A DNA stretch of 64,000 bases from Amphritea sp. 1_MG-2023 (GTDB lineage Bacteria > Pseudomonadota > Gammaproteobacteria > Pseudomonadales > Balneatricaceae). This document shows positions 1 through 8,395 of the stretch, in pieces. Each line of letters opens with the position of its first letter. Position 1 is the stretch's first letter. The stretch is from the NCBI RefSeq assembly GCF_030547545.1, contig NZ_JAUOQE010000003.1, positions 111,163 to 175,162 of the forward strand, in the 5' to 3' direction. Made by a program: the position numbers and the translations under genes. The notes beneath the pieces are model-generated. The model searched no databases, was not told the origin of the DNA, and worked only from the letters and a program-made list of their open reading frames with translations.

Positions 1-371
1 GTCTTATCGAGTTCGTTTCAGTGACAGGTAGCCTGGGTGATCTGGGTATTTACCCGGGTCACGCTCCGCTTCTGTCGGAACTGAAACCAGGTCCTGTAGA
101 GCTAAAGAAACAGGGTGGTGAGCAGGAGATTTTCTACGTTTCTGGTGGATTCATTGAAGTTCAGCCGCATAAAGTCTCTGTCCTAGCGGACGTTGCACTG
201 CGTGTCGGTGATATCAATGAAGCTGCTGCAGAAGAAGCGAAGAAACATGCTGAAAATGCGATGGCTGATAAGAGCAGCGAACTGGATTATTCCCGTGCGA
301 CCGCTCAATTGGCTGAAGCTGCAGCTCAACTGCGTACTATTCAGCAGATTCGTAAGAAAATGGGTAAATAA
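1..371 (+). CDS. atpC: ATP synthase epsilon subunit (5' truncated)
   Basis: Cytoplasmic F1-sector subunit that couples and regulates the rotary ATP synthase. The window opens inside the gene: the frame is open from base 3 and reads [21 protein letters not shown], the family's N-terminal beta-sandwich signature. The C-terminal two-helix hairpin (residues after about 85 of the visible part, Ala/Glu rich) ends in IRKKMGK. About 20 N-terminal residues are missing to the left. The GTG at 21 that could be read as a start is an internal Val codon. A strong terminator follows, so this is the last gene of the atp operon. Confidence 0.97.
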   Translation, partial: LIEFVSVTGSLGDLGIYPGHAPLLSELKPGPVELKKQGGEQEIFYVSGGFIEVQPHKVSVLADVALRVGDINEAAAEEAKKHAENAMADKSSELDYSRATAQLAEAAAQLRTIQQIRKKMGK

Positions 372-404
372 CCCAGTTTTACTTAACTGCTACTCGAATA
401 AAAA

Positions 405-427
405 ACAGCCTCCGGGCTGTTTTTTTG
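405..427 (+). terminator. Rho-independent terminator of the atp operon
   Basis: A 6-bp stem ACAGCC/GGCTGT with a TCCG tetraloop (405-420) is followed directly by seven T residues. It lies 34 bases after the atpC stop. Confidence 0.93.
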
Positions 428-551
428 TTTAAAAATTGCCTGTTGCTGATTCGAACACTTCAAGCGCGTCTATTTAGGTCATTCATCAAGCCATCTTAAT
501 AGCGTCGAGAAGTTGTTGTATAACGCTAGAGAAGGGCCATCGAACCTCTAT

Positions 552-1301
552 CTAAAGCAATCCCCATAGCGTATCAAAGATAATCTGCTGGGCAGCGGCT
601 ACCTCTTTTGATTCGATCACCACGGCGGTAGGGTAGTTAGCTGAGGCTAGCGAAATAATGGCGCATTTGGGCGGATAAACAGCGATATAAGCGGCATCCA
701 CTTTCCCTTCCGTTTTAATCCATTTACGGGCACTTAGCTCGGCATCCTCACCGCCGTCACCAATCGCAATTACCTTAACCTCAATACCTTTTTGGATCCG
801 TTGTGAGGTAAAGTTAGGGAAAGGTCGGTACAGATGATTACGAATGGGCTTTGACGAAAACACGGAATAGCGTTTTGGTTGCTGGGCTTCAACGGTATTG
901 AGAATATCCCGTAGTACCTGTTCGATACCGCTATCGCCTTCATAATAACTCACATTGGCGGTATTAAAATCGGGCATCAGGTGATGTAGTTCGGGCACGA
1001 TTTTCGTTTTAAGTTGATCAATCGCTGAATTGAGTGAGTGCCGACGTTCTTCTGCCAATTGCAGTAGCACCTCGGGCTCCCTAGCACTGAATAGGCGACG
1101 TTTCCCTTTGGGTAGGTAAGTGACAATCCCTTTTTGCTGCATGCCTTTCAGGCAGTCGTAGGTTGTTCCTCGGTTGATGCCCGCTTGTTCGGCAATGGTA
1201 CGGATGGCGCTCGGCCCGAGCGAGAGTACAGCACGATAGATAGTGATCTCACGTTGAGTCAGACCGAGTAGTTCAAACAGTTCATCATTCATAGTTGTCA
1301 A
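552..1301 (-). CDS. TrmB-family transcriptional regulator
   Basis: A 249-aa protein with an N-terminal winged helix of the TrmB type (residues about 8-75: LGLTQREITIYRAVLSLG, then an AGINRGTTYDCLKGM recognition region). A short coiled linker follows (residues 80-105), then a C-terminal domain (about 115-249) resembling the PLD-like effector domain of TrmB proteins. TrmB proteins, best known in archaea, respond to sugars; the ligand here is unknown. The gene is divergent from glmU, sharing a spacer with a perfect 6-bp-arm inverted repeat, so control of glmU-glmS or of itself is plausible but inferred. In pseudomonads the corresponding place is held by a DeoR-type regulator, so this may be a non-homologous replacement. 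Confidence 0.8.
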   Translation of the reverse strand: MTTMNDELFELLGLTQREITIYRAVLSLGPSAIRTIAEQAGINRGTTYDCLKGMQQKGIVTYLPKGKRRLFSAREPEVLLQLAEERRHSLNSAIDQLKTKIVPELHHLMPDFNTANVSYYEGDSGIEQVLRDILNTVEAQQPKRYSVFSSKPIRNHLYRPFPNFTSQRIQKGIEVKVIAIGDGGEDAELSARKWIKTEGKVDAAYIAVYPPKCAIISLASANYPTAVVIESKEVAAAQQIIFDTLWGLL

Positions 1302-1325
1302 TTTTTCTCTGACATTTAATGTTGC

Positions 1326-1343
1326 ATCTAAGGACAGTTAGAT
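1326..1343. promoter_or_regulatory. Candidate operator between the TrmB-type regulator and glmU
   Basis: Perfect inverted repeat ATCTAA-N6-TTAGAT in the divergent spacer, 25 bases upstream of the regulator start and about 90 upstream of glmU. The size and spacing suit a dimeric winged-helix regulator. No binding data exist; the assignment rests on symmetry and position. Confidence 0.4.
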
Positions 1344-1430
1344 TAAAGTTCTGTTAAATAGCCGTTTGTGTCAACAGTCGTCGATATAACATATAGATCT
1401 ACACTGTCATTAACTAGGGAAACCTCTGAT

Positions 1431-2798
1431 TTGAATACCCTCGATATCGTTATTCTGGCCGCAGGCCAGGGTAGCCGGATGAAATCATCTTTACCTAAAG
1501 TGCTGCATACCATTGGTGGTAAGCCAATGCTTCAACATGTGATTGATAATGCATCCTCATTGTCTGAGGCGAAACTACATATCGTGATCGGCCATGAAGC
1601 CGAGCATGTCAAAGCAGCATTGTCAGGACAGGATGTTCAGTTTGCCCTACAAACAGAGCAGCGGGGCACCGGTCATGCGGTGGCTCAAGCCCTGCCTAAT
1701 ATTGCCGATGATGGTGTCGTCTTGGTGCTGTATGGCGATGTGCCGTTAACTCAGGCTGAAACCATGGCTGAATTGGTCAAAATCGCTCAACGCGGGCAGT
1801 TGGGTTTGTTGACGGTTAATCTTGACGATCCGACAGGCTATGGGCGGATTGTGCGCAGTGATGCCGGTGATGTGGTGGCTATTGTCGAACATAAGGATGC
1901 TAGCGAAGCACAACGCGCGATTACTGAAGTGAATACCGGTATTTTGGCGTTATCTTCAGAGCAGCTTAATGATTGGATTCCACAGCTCTCTGCCAACAAT
2001 GCGCAGGGGGAATACTATTTAACCGATATTATAGCGATGGCCGCCGAACAAGGCGTACGCATACAAGCGATACAACCGCGCACAACGCAAGAGGTGCAAG
2101 GGGTTAATAATCGCCTACAACAAGCTGAGTTAGAACGTTGGTATCAGCGAGGTCAGGCGGAAGCCTTGATGTTAAATGGAGTTTCTCTGGCCGATCCCGC
2201 GCGGCTAGATGTGCGCGGTGAAGTCAGTGTCGGGCATGATGTGACTATCGATATTAATGTCATACTCGACGGTAAAGTGGTGATTGGCGATAACGTTACG
2301 ATTGAAGCCAACTGTATTATTAAAGATTCTCAGATTGGCAGCGGTACGCATATCAAGGCTAACTCAATACTGGAGCAAGCCGAAGTGGCCGAGCACTGTG
2401 ATATTGGGCCTTTTGCGCGGTTACGTCCCGGCACTCAATTAGCTAGCCACGCTAAAATAGGTAATTTTGTCGAAACCAAGAAAGCTAATATTGGTGTGGG
2501 CAGTAAAGTCAGTCATTTGAGTTATATTGGTGATGCCGAGGTCGGCGCTGGCGTTAATATCGGTGCCGGCACTATCACCTGTAACTACGACGGGGTTAAT
2601 AAATTTACCACCGAGATTGGCGATGATGCCTTTATAGGCTCTAACACGGCCTTGGTGGCACCGGTCAAGATTGGTGCCGGTGCAACGATTGGAGCCGGTT
2701 CAACGATTACCAAAACGGTCGAGGACGAGCAGCTCGCGATTACTCGCGTTAAACAGGCGCATCTAAATAACTGGCAGCGTCCGGCTAAAAAATCATAA
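1431..2798 (+). CDS. glmU: Bifunctional UDP-GlcNAc pyrophosphorylase / glucosamine-1-P acetyltransferase
   Basis: Cytoplasmic enzyme making UDP-N-acetylglucosamine for peptidoglycan and LPS. The N-terminal uridylyltransferase domain starts with LAAGQGSRMKSSLPKVLH (nucleotide-binding loop), and the C-terminal half is a left-handed beta-helix of hexapeptide repeats (e.g. VGAGVNIGAGTITCNYDG) ending in the acetyltransferase active site. I choose the TTG at 1431: it has AGGGA at 1416-1420, and the 455-aa product matches the usual ~456 aa. The longer frame from the GTG at 1368 would add 21 residues absent from the family. It lies 12 bases upstream of glmS, so the two are probably one operon. Confidence 0.96.
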   Translation: MNTLDIVILAAGQGSRMKSSLPKVLHTIGGKPMLQHVIDNASSLSEAKLHIVIGHEAEHVKAALSGQDVQFALQTEQRGTGHAVAQALPNIADDGVVLVLYGDVPLTQAETMAELVKIAQRGQLGLLTVNLDDPTGYGRIVRSDAGDVVAIVEHKDASEAQRAITEVNTGILALSSEQLNDWIPQLSANNAQGEYYLTDIIAMAAEQGVRIQAIQPRTTQEVQGVNNRLQQAELERWYQRGQAEALMLNGVSLADPARLDVRGEVSVGHDVTIDINVILDGKVVIGDNVTIEANCIIKDSQIGSGTHIKANSILEQAEVAEHCDIGPFARLRPGTQLASHAKIGNFVETKKANIGVGSKVSHLSYIGDAEVGAGVNIGAGTITCNYDGVNKFTTEIGDDAFIGSNTALVAPVKIGAGATIGAGSTITKTVEDEQLAITRVKQAHLNNWQRPAKKS

Positions 2799-2810
2799 GG
2801 AAACAGAATT

Positions 2811-4640
2811 ATGTGTGGAATAGTAGGTGCTATCGCCAGCCGGAATATTTCAACGATTCTGTTGGAAGGGCTTAAACGATTGGAATATCGAGGCTATGAT
2901 TCTGCCGGTATGGCGGTTTTAAATAGTCAAACCGGGCAGTTGGATTGTCTCAAGCGGGTGGGTAAGGTGGCTCAATTAGAAGCCGCTTTGAGTGATTTAC
3001 CCTTACCCGGTCACTTGGGCATTGCTCATACTCGCTGGGCAACGCATGGGAAACCGGAGCAACGCAATGCCCATCCACATCTGTCGGCAGAACGTATTGC
3101 GGTGGTTCATAACGGCATTATTGAAAACTACTCGGCACTGAAAGACGAATTGAGTGCGGCGGGTTATGAGTTTCTGTCCGATACCGATACCGAGGTGATA
3201 ACGCACCTGATACACCGAGAAGTGGTGGCGGGTAAAAGCCTGAAACAAGCCTTGAAAGTCTGTTTATCACGGTTGGGTGGCGCCTATGCATTGGCGGTGA
3301 TCGATCGGCAACAGCCCGATCTGTTATTAGCTACGCGAATGGGGAGCCCGCTGGTTATTGGGGTGGGTAGCGAAGAAAACTTTATCGCATCCGATCCATT
3401 AGCGCTGTTACAGGTGACCGATCGCTTTATCTATCTGGAAGAAGGTGACCTAGCCACCATTAGTCGTACCGATGTTCAGGTTGATGATGCGGCTGAAAAA
3501 CCGGTTCAACGAGAGATTCAGCGATTTGAACATGGACACGATGCGGCGGATAAAGGTAGCTACCGTCACTATATGCTGAAAGAGATCTATGAGCAGCCGC
3601 AGGTGATTCGTCAGGCGCTTGAAGGACGGATTCATCAGGGCCATGTGCTCGAACAGGTTTTTGGTAGTGATGCTTCGGCGTTGTTCGATCAGGTAAAAAT
3701 GGTGCAAATTATCGCCTGTGGCACCAGTTATAATGCCGGCGTGGTTGCGCGCTATTGGATCGAAAAACTGGTGGGTATTCCGTGTATGGTGGAAGTGGCC
3801 AGCGAATTTCGTTATCGAAAAACCGTGTGTATGCCGGGCACGCTATTTATCACCCTATCTCAATCCGGTGAAACGGCAGATACACTGTCAGCCTTGAGAG
3901 AAGCGAAAGAACAGGATTATGTTGGCTTTTTGTCGATCTGTAATGTGGCGGGCAGTTCGTTGGTACGTGAATCGGATTTAGCGTTGATGACCAATGCCGG
4001 TCCTGAGATCGGTGTCGCCTCAACCAAAGCCTTTACCAGTCAGTTGGTTGTGTTGATGCTAACGACGTTAGTGTTAGGCCGTCGTTATGGTTTGGAGGGT
4101 GAAGCTGAGATCGTTGCACAACTGGAACAGTTGGCCGGTTTAACCGAACAGGTGTTAACACTGGATGCACAAATTCAGAAGATGGCCGAGCACTTTGTCG
4201 ATAAACATCATGCACTGTTTTTAGGCCGAGGCACGATCTATCCGGTGGCTGTCGAAGGGGCGCTCAAGCTGAAAGAGATCTCCTATATTCATGCAGAGGC
4301 TTATCCCGCTGGGGAGTTGAAACATGGCCCGTTGGCCTTGGTCGATGAAAATATGCCGGTGGTCGCGGTGGCTCCGAATAACTCGTTGTTGGAAAAATTA
4401 CAGGCCAACTTAGAAGAGGTGCGCGCACGGGGTGGAAAGCTATTCCTCTTTGCCGACTCCAAAGCCCAGGTAAAACCGGGTAATGATCTGGAATTAATCA
4501 CTCTGCCGGATGTACCGACAGTGATGGCGCCGATCATCTATTCGATTCCGTTACAGCTATTGGCTTATTATGTTGCTGTGCTGAAAGGCACCGATGTCGA
4601 TCAGCCGCGAAATCTTGCTAAATCGGTGACGGTCGAATAG
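2811..4640 (+). CDS. glmS: Glutamine-fructose-6-phosphate aminotransferase (isomerizing)
   Basis: Makes glucosamine-6-phosphate from fructose-6-P and glutamine, the first step of amino-sugar synthesis. The product is 609 aa, the normal length. Cys2 after the initiator Met (MCGIVGA) is the amidotransferase nucleophile. The N-terminal class II glutaminase domain (1-240) is followed by two SIS isomerase domains (motifs ACGTSYNA and SQSGETADT), and the C-terminus ends PRNLAKSVTVE as in the family. AAGGAAA precedes the ATG. Adjacent to glmU, so the pathway's first and last steps are co-located. No ribozyme-type leader fits in the 12-base gap. Confidence 0.98.
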   Translation: MCGIVGAIASRNISTILLEGLKRLEYRGYDSAGMAVLNSQTGQLDCLKRVGKVAQLEAALSDLPLPGHLGIAHTRWATHGKPEQRNAHPHLSAERIAVVHNGIIENYSALKDELSAAGYEFLSDTDTEVITHLIHREVVAGKSLKQALKVCLSRLGGAYALAVIDRQQPDLLLATRMGSPLVIGVGSEENFIASDPLALLQVTDRFIYLEEGDLATISRTDVQVDDAAEKPVQREIQRFEHGHDAADKGSYRHYMLKEIYEQPQVIRQALEGRIHQGHVLEQVFGSDASALFDQVKMVQIIACGTSYNAGVVARYWIEKLVGIPCMVEVASEFRYRKTVCMPGTLFITLSQSGETADTLSALREAKEQDYVGFLSICNVAGSSLVRESDLALMTNAGPEIGVASTKAFTSQLVVLMLTTLVLGRRYGLEGEAEIVAQLEQLAGLTEQVLTLDAQIQKMAEHFVDKHHALFLGRGTIYPVAVEGALKLKEISYIHAEAYPAGELKHGPLALVDENMPVVAVAPNNSLLEKLQANLEEVRARGGKLFLFADSKAQVKPGNDLELITLPDVPTVMAPIIYSIPLQLLAYYVAVLKGTDVDQPRNLAKSVTVE

Positions 4641-4665
4641 GCGTTTTGTGAAGCGTGTTATCGGT
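4605..4665 (+). other. Putative attTn7 site (unoccupied)
   Basis: The end of glmS, encoding PRNLAKSVTVE, is the conserved TnsD-recognised segment in many bacteria, and Tn7 inserts about 25 bp past the glmS stop. Bases after 4640 show no transposon end and no tns genes, so the site appears empty. Identified by homology of the glmS C-terminus only. Confidence 0.4.
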
Positions 4666-4727
4666 GTGTTATGACAATAAAGTTTGATAAGTAACCCGAT
4701 AATTTGATCAAGATACTGTGAATGAAA

Positions 4728-4757
4728 AGCCTATCGATAAATCGATAGGCTTTTTTT
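4728..4757. terminator. Rho-independent terminator downstream of glmS
   Basis: An 11-bp near-perfect palindrome AGCCTATCGAT/ATCGATAGGCT is followed by a run of seven T on the plus strand and preceded by AAAA, so it can also act weakly for the convergent MFS gene. It ends transcription of glmU-glmS. Confidence 0.9.
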
Positions 4758-4866
4758 ATAGTGTTTACTTCAGCAAACGGTGTCGTGAAAGCCGAATAAA
4801 GGGTGACGAAGATCGGTAAGTGTTTAGGCCTATCTTCGCTTACTAACATATTGGACATATTTGGCT

Positions 4867-6060
4867 TTAGTTGACGGAGCTGAGGGGGGATTGTGTTTTA
4901 GGTTCTCGTGCTTTAAGCATCAGTAGCAGTATGCTACCCAAAGCCATAATGAAGGCGGCCATATAAACCGCGCTGATATAGTTACCACTGTGCTCTGCTA
5001 ATAGGCCCGCTAATGCCGGAGCGATGATCTGAGCGGTGCCAAAAGACAGTGTCATCTTGCCCATCATTTTGGCTGGACGGGTAGGGTAATAACGTCCCGC
5101 CATGGTGAGCACCAGACACACCATACCAACGAAGGTGCCGCCATATAAGATCGCGCCGATCATCGTCAATAGATAGCTGGTTTCGATGACGGGCAGCAGT
5201 ATGCCGATCACCTGTAATATGCTGGCACAGATCAATGCGTTGAGTGGGCCAAAGCGTCGAGCGATGAAGTCCCAACCGATAGCGCTGGGGGTGGCCGCCA
5301 GTCCGATGATGAGAAATGCCCAGCTACCCTGTCCTTCAAGTCCGGGTAGTTGATCAACCAGTGCCACGATAAAGGTGGCGCTGATCACATAGCCGACACC
5401 GGCGCAGAAGTAAGCCACCTGAAAGAGGCGCATAAAGGCCGCACTCGGTGGGGCATCGATCAAGGTTTCGCCGCGAGTGGTCTGCTGGGTTTTATCGGGC
5501 GGCGGCAACCAGCGCCATGCGGGTATCATGATAAATACGCCAATTAGGGTTAATAAAACCCACTGTTCACGCCAATCAAAATAGGCTTGCATCGATTCGA
5601 TCGCGATAGCACAGAGAACGATGCCCAAGCCGACGCCACAGAAATGAATACCGAGTTCACTGTGATGACCGTGACGCATCAGCCAGTTGAGAATTAATCC
5701 CGATCCGAGCAACATGCCGCCTGCGCAACTCAAGCCCGCGAGGAAGCGACACACGGCCCATAGCCACAGGTTATCCGTTAGCCCCATACCAATGGTCGTC
5801 ACTAATGCCATGATTAAGCCACAACGATAGAGGCGATCTTTTATCACTAGATCGCTGATCATCGCCGCTATTAATGCACCACAGAGATAGCCAAAATAAT
5901 TGATCGCGGCTAATCCGCCACCCTCTGAGATACCGAGTCCGGCGTGCTGTTGCATGATCGGTAGCATCGGCGTCAAGGCGAAACGTGCGATACCCATGGT
6001 GAGCATCAGGCTTAATATGCCGGAGCTGAGCACTTTTAAACGTTGGGTTTTATTATGCAT
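4867..6060 (-). CDS. MFS transporter, YbfB/YjiJ-like
   Basis: A 397-aa inner-membrane protein with about 12 hydrophobic segments in two six-helix halves separated by a charged loop near residues 185-205 (PPPDKTQQTTRGE). The N-terminus (GILSLMLTMGIARFALTPMLP) is typical of the YbfB/YjiJ family, whose substrates are mostly unknown. It follows the isomerase gene by 25 bases on the same strand, suggesting one operon that imports or exports the isomerase's aromatic or thiol substrate; that is inference. The divergent LysR gene is the likely regulator. Confidence 0.85.
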   Translation of the reverse strand: MHNKTQRLKVLSSGILSLMLTMGIARFALTPMLPIMQQHAGLGISEGGGLAAINYFGYLCGALIAAMISDLVIKDRLYRCGLIMALVTTIGMGLTDNLWLWAVCRFLAGLSCAGGMLLGSGLILNWLMRHGHHSELGIHFCGVGLGIVLCAIAIESMQAYFDWREQWVLLTLIGVFIMIPAWRWLPPPDKTQQTTRGETLIDAPPSAAFMRLFQVAYFCAGVGYVISATFIVALVDQLPGLEGQGSWAFLIIGLAATPSAIGWDFIARRFGPLNALICASILQVIGILLPVIETSYLLTMIGAILYGGTFVGMVCLVLTMAGRYYPTRPAKMMGKMTLSFGTAQIIAPALAGLLAEHSGNYISAVYMAAFIMALGSILLLMLKAREPKTQSPLSSVN

Positions 6061-6085
6061 GGGACGGCCTCTGGAGAATCAAGTT

Positions 6086-6673
6086 TTACTTGGCAAGGGC
6101 TTTTTCAACCCACTCCAGGCGGTCTTGACCGAAAAATAGCTCATCATCAACAAACATGGAGGGAGCACCAAAGATACCCCGTGCGGTGGCGGCTTGAGTG
6201 GCATCCATTAGAGCGGTTTTAAGGCTGGGTTGAGCTATCTCAGCCATCACGGTGGCGGCATTAAAACCTGCACTGTTTAATACGGCTTCCAGATCAGGCT
6301 GAGCGGAGAGATCCTTACCATCGACCCAGGCGGCGGTGAACATCGCTTGATTGTAGGCTTCGAGTTGATGGTTAGCCTGAGCCCAGAGCGCGCCACGCAT
6401 AACCTTAACCGTATTGAAAGGGAAGTGAGGGTTGAGTTGATACGGCACACCATAGTGATCGGCATAGCGTTGTATATCTTGTTTAACCCAATTCCACTTT
6501 GCGGGAATGGTGATCGGGCTAATATTGTCACAGGCATTAAAAACACCGCCTAATAATATAGGTTTGTAGTTGATATGTGCCCCCGTACGTTGAGCGATGC
6601 CCTCTAGCTGTGTCCATGCCAGATAGGAGGCAACACTGATAATGTCATAATAGAAATCGATTGTTTTTTTCAT
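6086..6673 (-). CDS. 2-hydroxychromene-2-carboxylate isomerase family (DsbA/kappa-GST fold)
   Basis: A 195-aa cytoplasmic protein starting MKKTIDFYYDIISVASYLAW. The thioredoxin-like first strand is followed by the Ser-containing loop that binds the glutathione thiol in NahD-type isomerases. The C-terminal part has the family motif ARGIFGAPSMFVDDELFFGQDRLEWVE. The start at 6673 is chosen because AAGGAA precedes it by a normal distance; an upstream in-frame Met would add 11 residues outside the fold. The family acts in naphthalene-type catabolism, but no such pathway genes lie nearby, so the real substrate is unknown. It is probably cotranscribed with the MFS gene. Confidence 0.85.
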   Translation of the reverse strand: MKKTIDFYYDIISVASYLAWTQLEGIAQRTGAHINYKPILLGGVFNACDNISPITIPAKWNWVKQDIQRYADHYGVPYQLNPHFPFNTVKVMRGALWAQANHQLEAYNQAMFTAAWVDGKDLSAQPDLEAVLNSAGFNAATVMAEIAQPSLKTALMDATQAATARGIFGAPSMFVDDELFFGQDRLEWVEKALAK

Positions 6674-6793
6674 GCTGTATTCCTTAATGATCGCCGCTAG
6701 CCACAATCAGTGCGATAGGTCTGTTGGTGGTCATCGTTAGCCTCTAATGAGTGATGATGGGATAGTAAAAGCCTAGTTGTTCTCGTATGATAA

Positions 6794-6809
6794 ATAAAAT
6801 CGATTATAT
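6794..6809. promoter_or_regulatory. Candidate LysR-regulator binding palindrome
   Basis: A 16-bp palindrome centred on ATCGAT (ATAAAATCGATTATAT) with a single mismatched pair, in the spacer between the isomerase (minus) and the LysR gene (plus). Position and AT-rich symmetry fit a LysR operator; nothing else supports it. Confidence 0.35.
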
Positions 6810-6838
6810 CTATGGTTATTATAATCAGGAGTTATTAT

Positions 6839-7711
6839 ATGGAGCTGCAACAGCTGCGCTGCTTTTTAGCCGCGGCGGAACTCGAAAACTTCACTCGGGG
6901 CGCTAAACGTGCTTTTGTGTCACAGCCGGCACTCTCGGCATCGATTTCAAAATTGGAAGCTGAGATGGGGGTAAAGCTGTTTACGCGCAATAAGCGTAAT
7001 GTGGTGTTGACCCCCGCAGGGCGTATGCTGCTCAAAAGAGCCAAAAATATTATGCATGAGTGCGCTCGCGCGAAAGATGAACTGAAGCATCATGATATGC
7101 AGCGGGTGCTACGCCTTGGCGTTATTAATACCCTATCGATTACTCATGTTGCTCGGTTGATTGAGCAATACCGTCGGCAACACCCCCACTTACGTTTGAA
7201 CGTCTTTGATGCCAGTGAAGCGGAGATGGAACAATTGGCGCAAGCGGGACGAATTGATATGGCACTGACAGTGTTATCAGCAGCGACGGATAATGGCGGC
7301 GCATTTAATCAATCGCAGGCGTTATTTTCAGAATCGTATCACTTGGCGATGGCCGCGGATCATCATTTGAGTCAATTACCTTCTGTCAGTCTAACGGATT
7401 TACAGCATGAGCCTTTTATTGCTCGCTCTCACTGTGAATACCGACGTGTTTTTCAAGCGCTGCTCAAAGATAGCGATGTGCGTCTGACGGTTGCGTATGT
7501 TACCAATCAAGATGATCGCGCGTTACGGCTGGTGGAAGAAGGCGTGGGAGTGGCGTTTATGCCAGAACATTACACATCACCGGGTATCGTTAAGCGGCCG
7601 TTACTCAACGCAGCAGAACAAAGAACGATCGGCTTTACATGGGCGGCGGGGAATAATCAGGATGAAGTGGATCAATTGGTCGCATTTGCCTGTACGGCAC
7701 GCTGGCCATGA
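6839..7711 (+). CDS. LysR-family transcriptional regulator
   Basis: A 290-aa regulator: N-terminal winged HTH (MELQQLRCFLAAAELENFTR, then SQPALSASISKLEAEMG), a linker helix, and a C-terminal periplasmic-binding-like effector domain from about residue 90. The ATG at 6839 has AGGAG seven bases upstream; the longer frame from 6812 has no such site. Transcribed divergently from the isomerase-MFS pair, the usual LysR arrangement, so it probably controls that pair. The effector is unknown. Confidence 0.92.
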   Translation: MELQQLRCFLAAAELENFTRGAKRAFVSQPALSASISKLEAEMGVKLFTRNKRNVVLTPAGRMLLKRAKNIMHECARAKDELKHHDMQRVLRLGVINTLSITHVARLIEQYRRQHPHLRLNVFDASEAEMEQLAQAGRIDMALTVLSAATDNGGAFNQSQALFSESYHLAMAADHHLSQLPSVSLTDLQHEPFIARSHCEYRRVFQALLKDSDVRLTVAYVTNQDDRALRLVEEGVGVAFMPEHYTSPGIVKRPLLNAAEQRTIGFTWAAGNNQDEVDQLVAFACTARWP

Positions 7712-7790
7712 ACGGTCGATCAGATTGTTTTGAACGAGTGCTCAGGTTATAATTTACCAATCTCAACTCCATGCAAAGGCCGAAACCAAG

Positions 7791-8369
7791 GTGTCAAACT
7801 TAAAATATGATCGTCAGGATGTTATCGATAGGGCGACGGATCTGTTTTGGGCCAAGGGTTATCACGCCACCTCGATGCGCAATCTGCAGGAGGTTGTCGA
7901 TATGCGGCCGGGCAGTATCTATGCTTGCTTTGGTAGCAAAGATGGCCTGTTCAAAGAGACATTACAACATTACGCTCAGAAGAGTCAGCAACGCTTGAAA
8001 GCCTGTCTCGCAGCATCAGCATCACCGCTTGATGGATTGAAGTTATTTGTTCGAGGGGCGGTGACAGACTGCAGTACTTCGGCCCCGAGTGGTATGTGCA
8101 TGTTGGTGAAAACCATCTCCGAGTTGACGCAAGAAAATACCGAGTTACTCGTTGAGGCACAGCAGTTACTCCAGGGTATCGAAGCCATGATGGCATCGAT
8201 ACTGCGACAGGCTCAGGAGCAGGGCGAGATCAATGCGACTAAATCGCCCGAACGTTTGGCGCGTTCGCTACAAGTGCAGTTGATGGGGCTACGTGTTTAT
8301 GCGAGCACTAGCACAGATAGCCAACAACTTGATCAGTTGATCGAAGATCTGTTTGATAATCTGCGCTGA
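7791..8369 (+). CDS. TetR/AcrR-family transcriptional regulator
   Basis: A 192-aa protein with an N-terminal TetR HTH (residues 8-55: VIDRATDLFWAKGYHATSM, then MRPGSIYACFGSKDGLF) and a helical ligand-binding C-terminal domain. It begins with GTG; AAAGG at 7775-7779 is the only plausible ribosome site. It lies downstream of the LysR gene and converges with the flavoprotein gene (26 bases between stops). Its targets cannot be told from the sequence. Confidence 0.9.
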   Translation: MSNLKYDRQDVIDRATDLFWAKGYHATSMRNLQEVVDMRPGSIYACFGSKDGLFKETLQHYAQKSQQRLKACLAASASPLDGLKLFVRGAVTDCSTSAPSGMCMLVKTISELTQENTELLVEAQQLLQGIEAMMASILRQAQEQGEINATKSPERLARSLQVQLMGLRVYASTSTDSQQLDQLIEDLFDNLR

Positions 8370-8395
8370 ATGATACCGTTAGGGCCGAGGCTGCC

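Noticed and set aside
1368..1430. N-terminal extension of GlmU from GTG 1368
   Set aside because: The added 21 residues do not belong to the family, and the TTG at 1431 has a good ribosome site.
2799..2810. glmS ribozyme or other leader
   Set aside because: Only 12 bases separate glmU and glmS, too short, and the ribozyme is a Gram-positive feature.
4658..4858. 66-aa ORF on the minus strand after glmS
   Set aside because: Spans the glmS terminator hairpin and has no ribosome site.
4641..4866. Tn7-type insertion downstream of glmS
   Set aside because: The attachment region is present but there are no transposon ends, tns genes or cargo; the next gene is an ordinary MFS transporter.
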